5,733 bases of DNA from Nitrososphaerales archaeon TH703. Its GTDB lineage: Archaea > Thermoproteota > Nitrososphaeria > Nitrososphaerales > Nitrososphaeraceae. The first letter of the stretch is position 1; every line of letters starts with the position of its first letter. The stretch lies in contig JAATVL010000123.1 of NCBI GenBank assembly GCA_014523525.1, forward strand, positions 1-5,733. Reading direction: 5' to 3'. Position numbers and translations under genes: made by a program. This document shows positions 4,937-5,733 of this stretch, one piece after another. The notes beneath the pieces were generated by a model. The model saw only the letters and a program-made list of their open reading frames with translations, ran no database searches and had not been told where the DNA came from.

Positions 4937-5333
4937 TCCATACTTAATTCGAATTGCCAGACAGTGAACTAAACCATAAATACAAAAGCCAGATTTTGTT
5001 GGGGAATTTCCCATTGCTAAATATACAGTTAGAGTGAGTTAAATAAGTCAAGAAGGTCTATTACTACGACCAACAAATAATTCACAGTCAAAATAATTAT
5101 CTGTACAGCTAAATTCATTACCAATTTAGTAGCGATAATAAATTCAAAACATCTTTTACCATTTTACCATTTGAAATTTGACCTTCCTTAACTAGAGCAA
5201 AATATGAGATATAGTAGAATAGGGCCGACCTCATAAAACATGAAGGCCTAAAGTAACAGGAGAAGACATGAATAAAACGCTTACAGTACTTACGAAACTA
5301 AATAAATCTGGCTAAGAACAATTTATTGTAAAG
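4937..5333. other. Long spacer with palindromes and a mini-ORF, no firm gene
   Basis: This stretch of about 400 bp contains AATTCGAATT (4946-4955) and GGGAATTTCCC (5002-5012), both palindromic, and a tandem TTTTACCA pair near 5155-5170. A possible stem at 5223-5248 has GGCC/GGCC and TCAT/ATGA arms. A minus-strand ORF from an ATG at 5118 to a stop at 5029 encodes 29 hydrophobic residues starting MNLAVQIIILTVNYLLVVV. It would be a single membrane helix, with an AT-rich box only about 22 nt upstream; its reality is doubtful. The plus-strand mini-ORF at 5268-5315 is listed separately. Confidence 0.4.
5268..5315 (+). other. Mini-ORF with a strong Shine-Dalgarno upstream of the secreted-protein gene
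   Basis: An ATG at 5268 preceded by CAGGAGAAGAC (AGGAGA at 5258-5263, 4 nt from the ATG) opens 15 sense codons, MNKTLTVLTKLNKSG, then TAA. It is in the same frame as the secreted-protein gene starting 18 nt after that stop. It is the best ribosome-binding site I noticed in the window. It may be a regulatory leader peptide, a small coupled gene or the original N terminus interrupted by a stop codon. Confidence 0.4.
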
Positions 5334-5733
5334 ATGCACGAACACAAATTAACTTCATCACACTTTTTTATGAACTATTCTTTTTTGCTTACATTATGTT
5401 CGATCCAGTTAGTCTCATGCTCCCTTTTTTTAATATACGTCTCCCCTACTTCGGTACTGCAGGTAGCTATAGCACAACAACAATCTTCCTTGGAATCATC
5501 CCAAGCTATGATAAAAGGACTTCTTTCTGAAGCCAGCCATACGTTAGAGAGCGGTAATTCCAACAAAACTGTAGAGAACCTATTAATGGTTCAGCGGTTG
5601 GTAGCGCAAACTAATGATAATTCTACCTCAAATCAGGACTCTATGTTACTTATACGTGAAACCGTAGGTGCAATACTAAGTGGGAGATCGGATATAGCAA
5701 AAGCCAATTTAAATTTGATAAATAAACAACTAA
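5334..5733 (+). CDS. Secreted protein of unknown function, N-terminal part, cut by the window end
   Basis: The frame stays open from 5316 to the last base, giving at least 133 residues from the ATG at 5334 or 121 from the in-frame ATG at 5370. A long hydrophobic segment (NYSFLLTLCSIQLVSCSLFL and on) leads to VAIAQQQSS, a normal signal-peptidase site after AIA. Such AIA|Q ends are frequent in thaumarchaeal exported proteins. LVSC also resembles a lipobox, but hydrophobic residues follow the Cys, so that is less likely. The visible mature part is helical, polar and Gln/Asn/Ser-rich (KTVENLLMVQRLVA, DIAKANLNLINKQ), with no recognised domain. I prefer 5334 because it gives the signal a charged n-region (MHEHK) and an AT-rich box (TAAATAAAT, 5300-5308) lies 30 nt upstream; 5370 remains possible. 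The opposite-strand ORF here is a shadow. Confidence 0.75.
   Translation, partial: MHEHKLTSSHFFMNYSFLLTLCSIQLVSCSLFLIYVSPTSVLQVAIAQQQSSLESSQAMIKGLLSEASHTLESGNSNKTVENLLMVQRLVAQTNDNSTSNQDSMLLIRETVGAILSGRSDIAKANLNLINKQL

Noticed and set aside
5375..5566. Minus-strand ORF of 63 codons with three consecutive Cys
   Set aside because: The Cys run is the reverse reading of a Gln-Gln-Gln stretch just after the signal-peptide cleavage site of the plus-strand gene, which is the better coding frame.

Overview
The window looks like archaeal chromosome, most likely from an ammonia-oxidising archaeon of the Nitrososphaerota (Thaumarchaeota), Nitrososphaera/Nitrosocosmicus type. The signs are AT-rich DNA, short single genes each with its own promoter, and TATA-like boxes lying about 23-30 nt upstream of the start codon with no leader in between (including GTG and TTG starts). 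Tiny proteins with paired CxxC motifs, a stand-alone receiver protein and secreted proteins whose signal peptide ends in AIA|QQ also fit. The taxonomic call is inference from style; there is no rRNA or marker gene here.

Layout. 1-181: no convincing gene. 182-412 (-): PRC-barrel-like small protein. 537-725 (-): two-helix membrane protein. 903-1001 (+): 32-residue CxxC/CxxC zinc-ribbon protein. 1049-1137: a long imperfect hairpin between two convergent genes. 1200-1607 (-): single-domain response regulator. 1608-1954: largely empty. 1955-2146 (-): 63-residue zinc-ribbon protein, divergent from 2237-2704 (+), an HNH endonuclease with an extra N-terminal Cys4 site. 2823-3416 (-): nitroreductase-family flavoprotein, convergent with the HNH gene. 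3637-3852 (+): small unknown protein with a leaderless TTG start. 3941-4936 (+): 331-residue exported Cys-rich protein with a degenerate twin-arginine motif. 4937-5333: long spacer with a small upstream ORF. 5334-5733 (+): N-terminal part of a secreted protein that runs off the window.

The genes do not form an operon or a recognisable system. Nearly every gene has its own promoter and strand changes are frequent. Loose themes are small zinc-binding proteins (903, 1955, 2237) and envelope or exported proteins (537, 3941, 5334). I see no CRISPR array, tRNA, rRNA or insertion sequence. The items most worth a second look are the hairpin at 1049-1137, the Arg-to-Leu change in the Tat-like signal of the 3941 gene, in-frame mini-ORFs that stop just before two gene starts (1608-1628 and 5268-5315), and a coding-like tail in frame beyond the nitroreductase stop codon.
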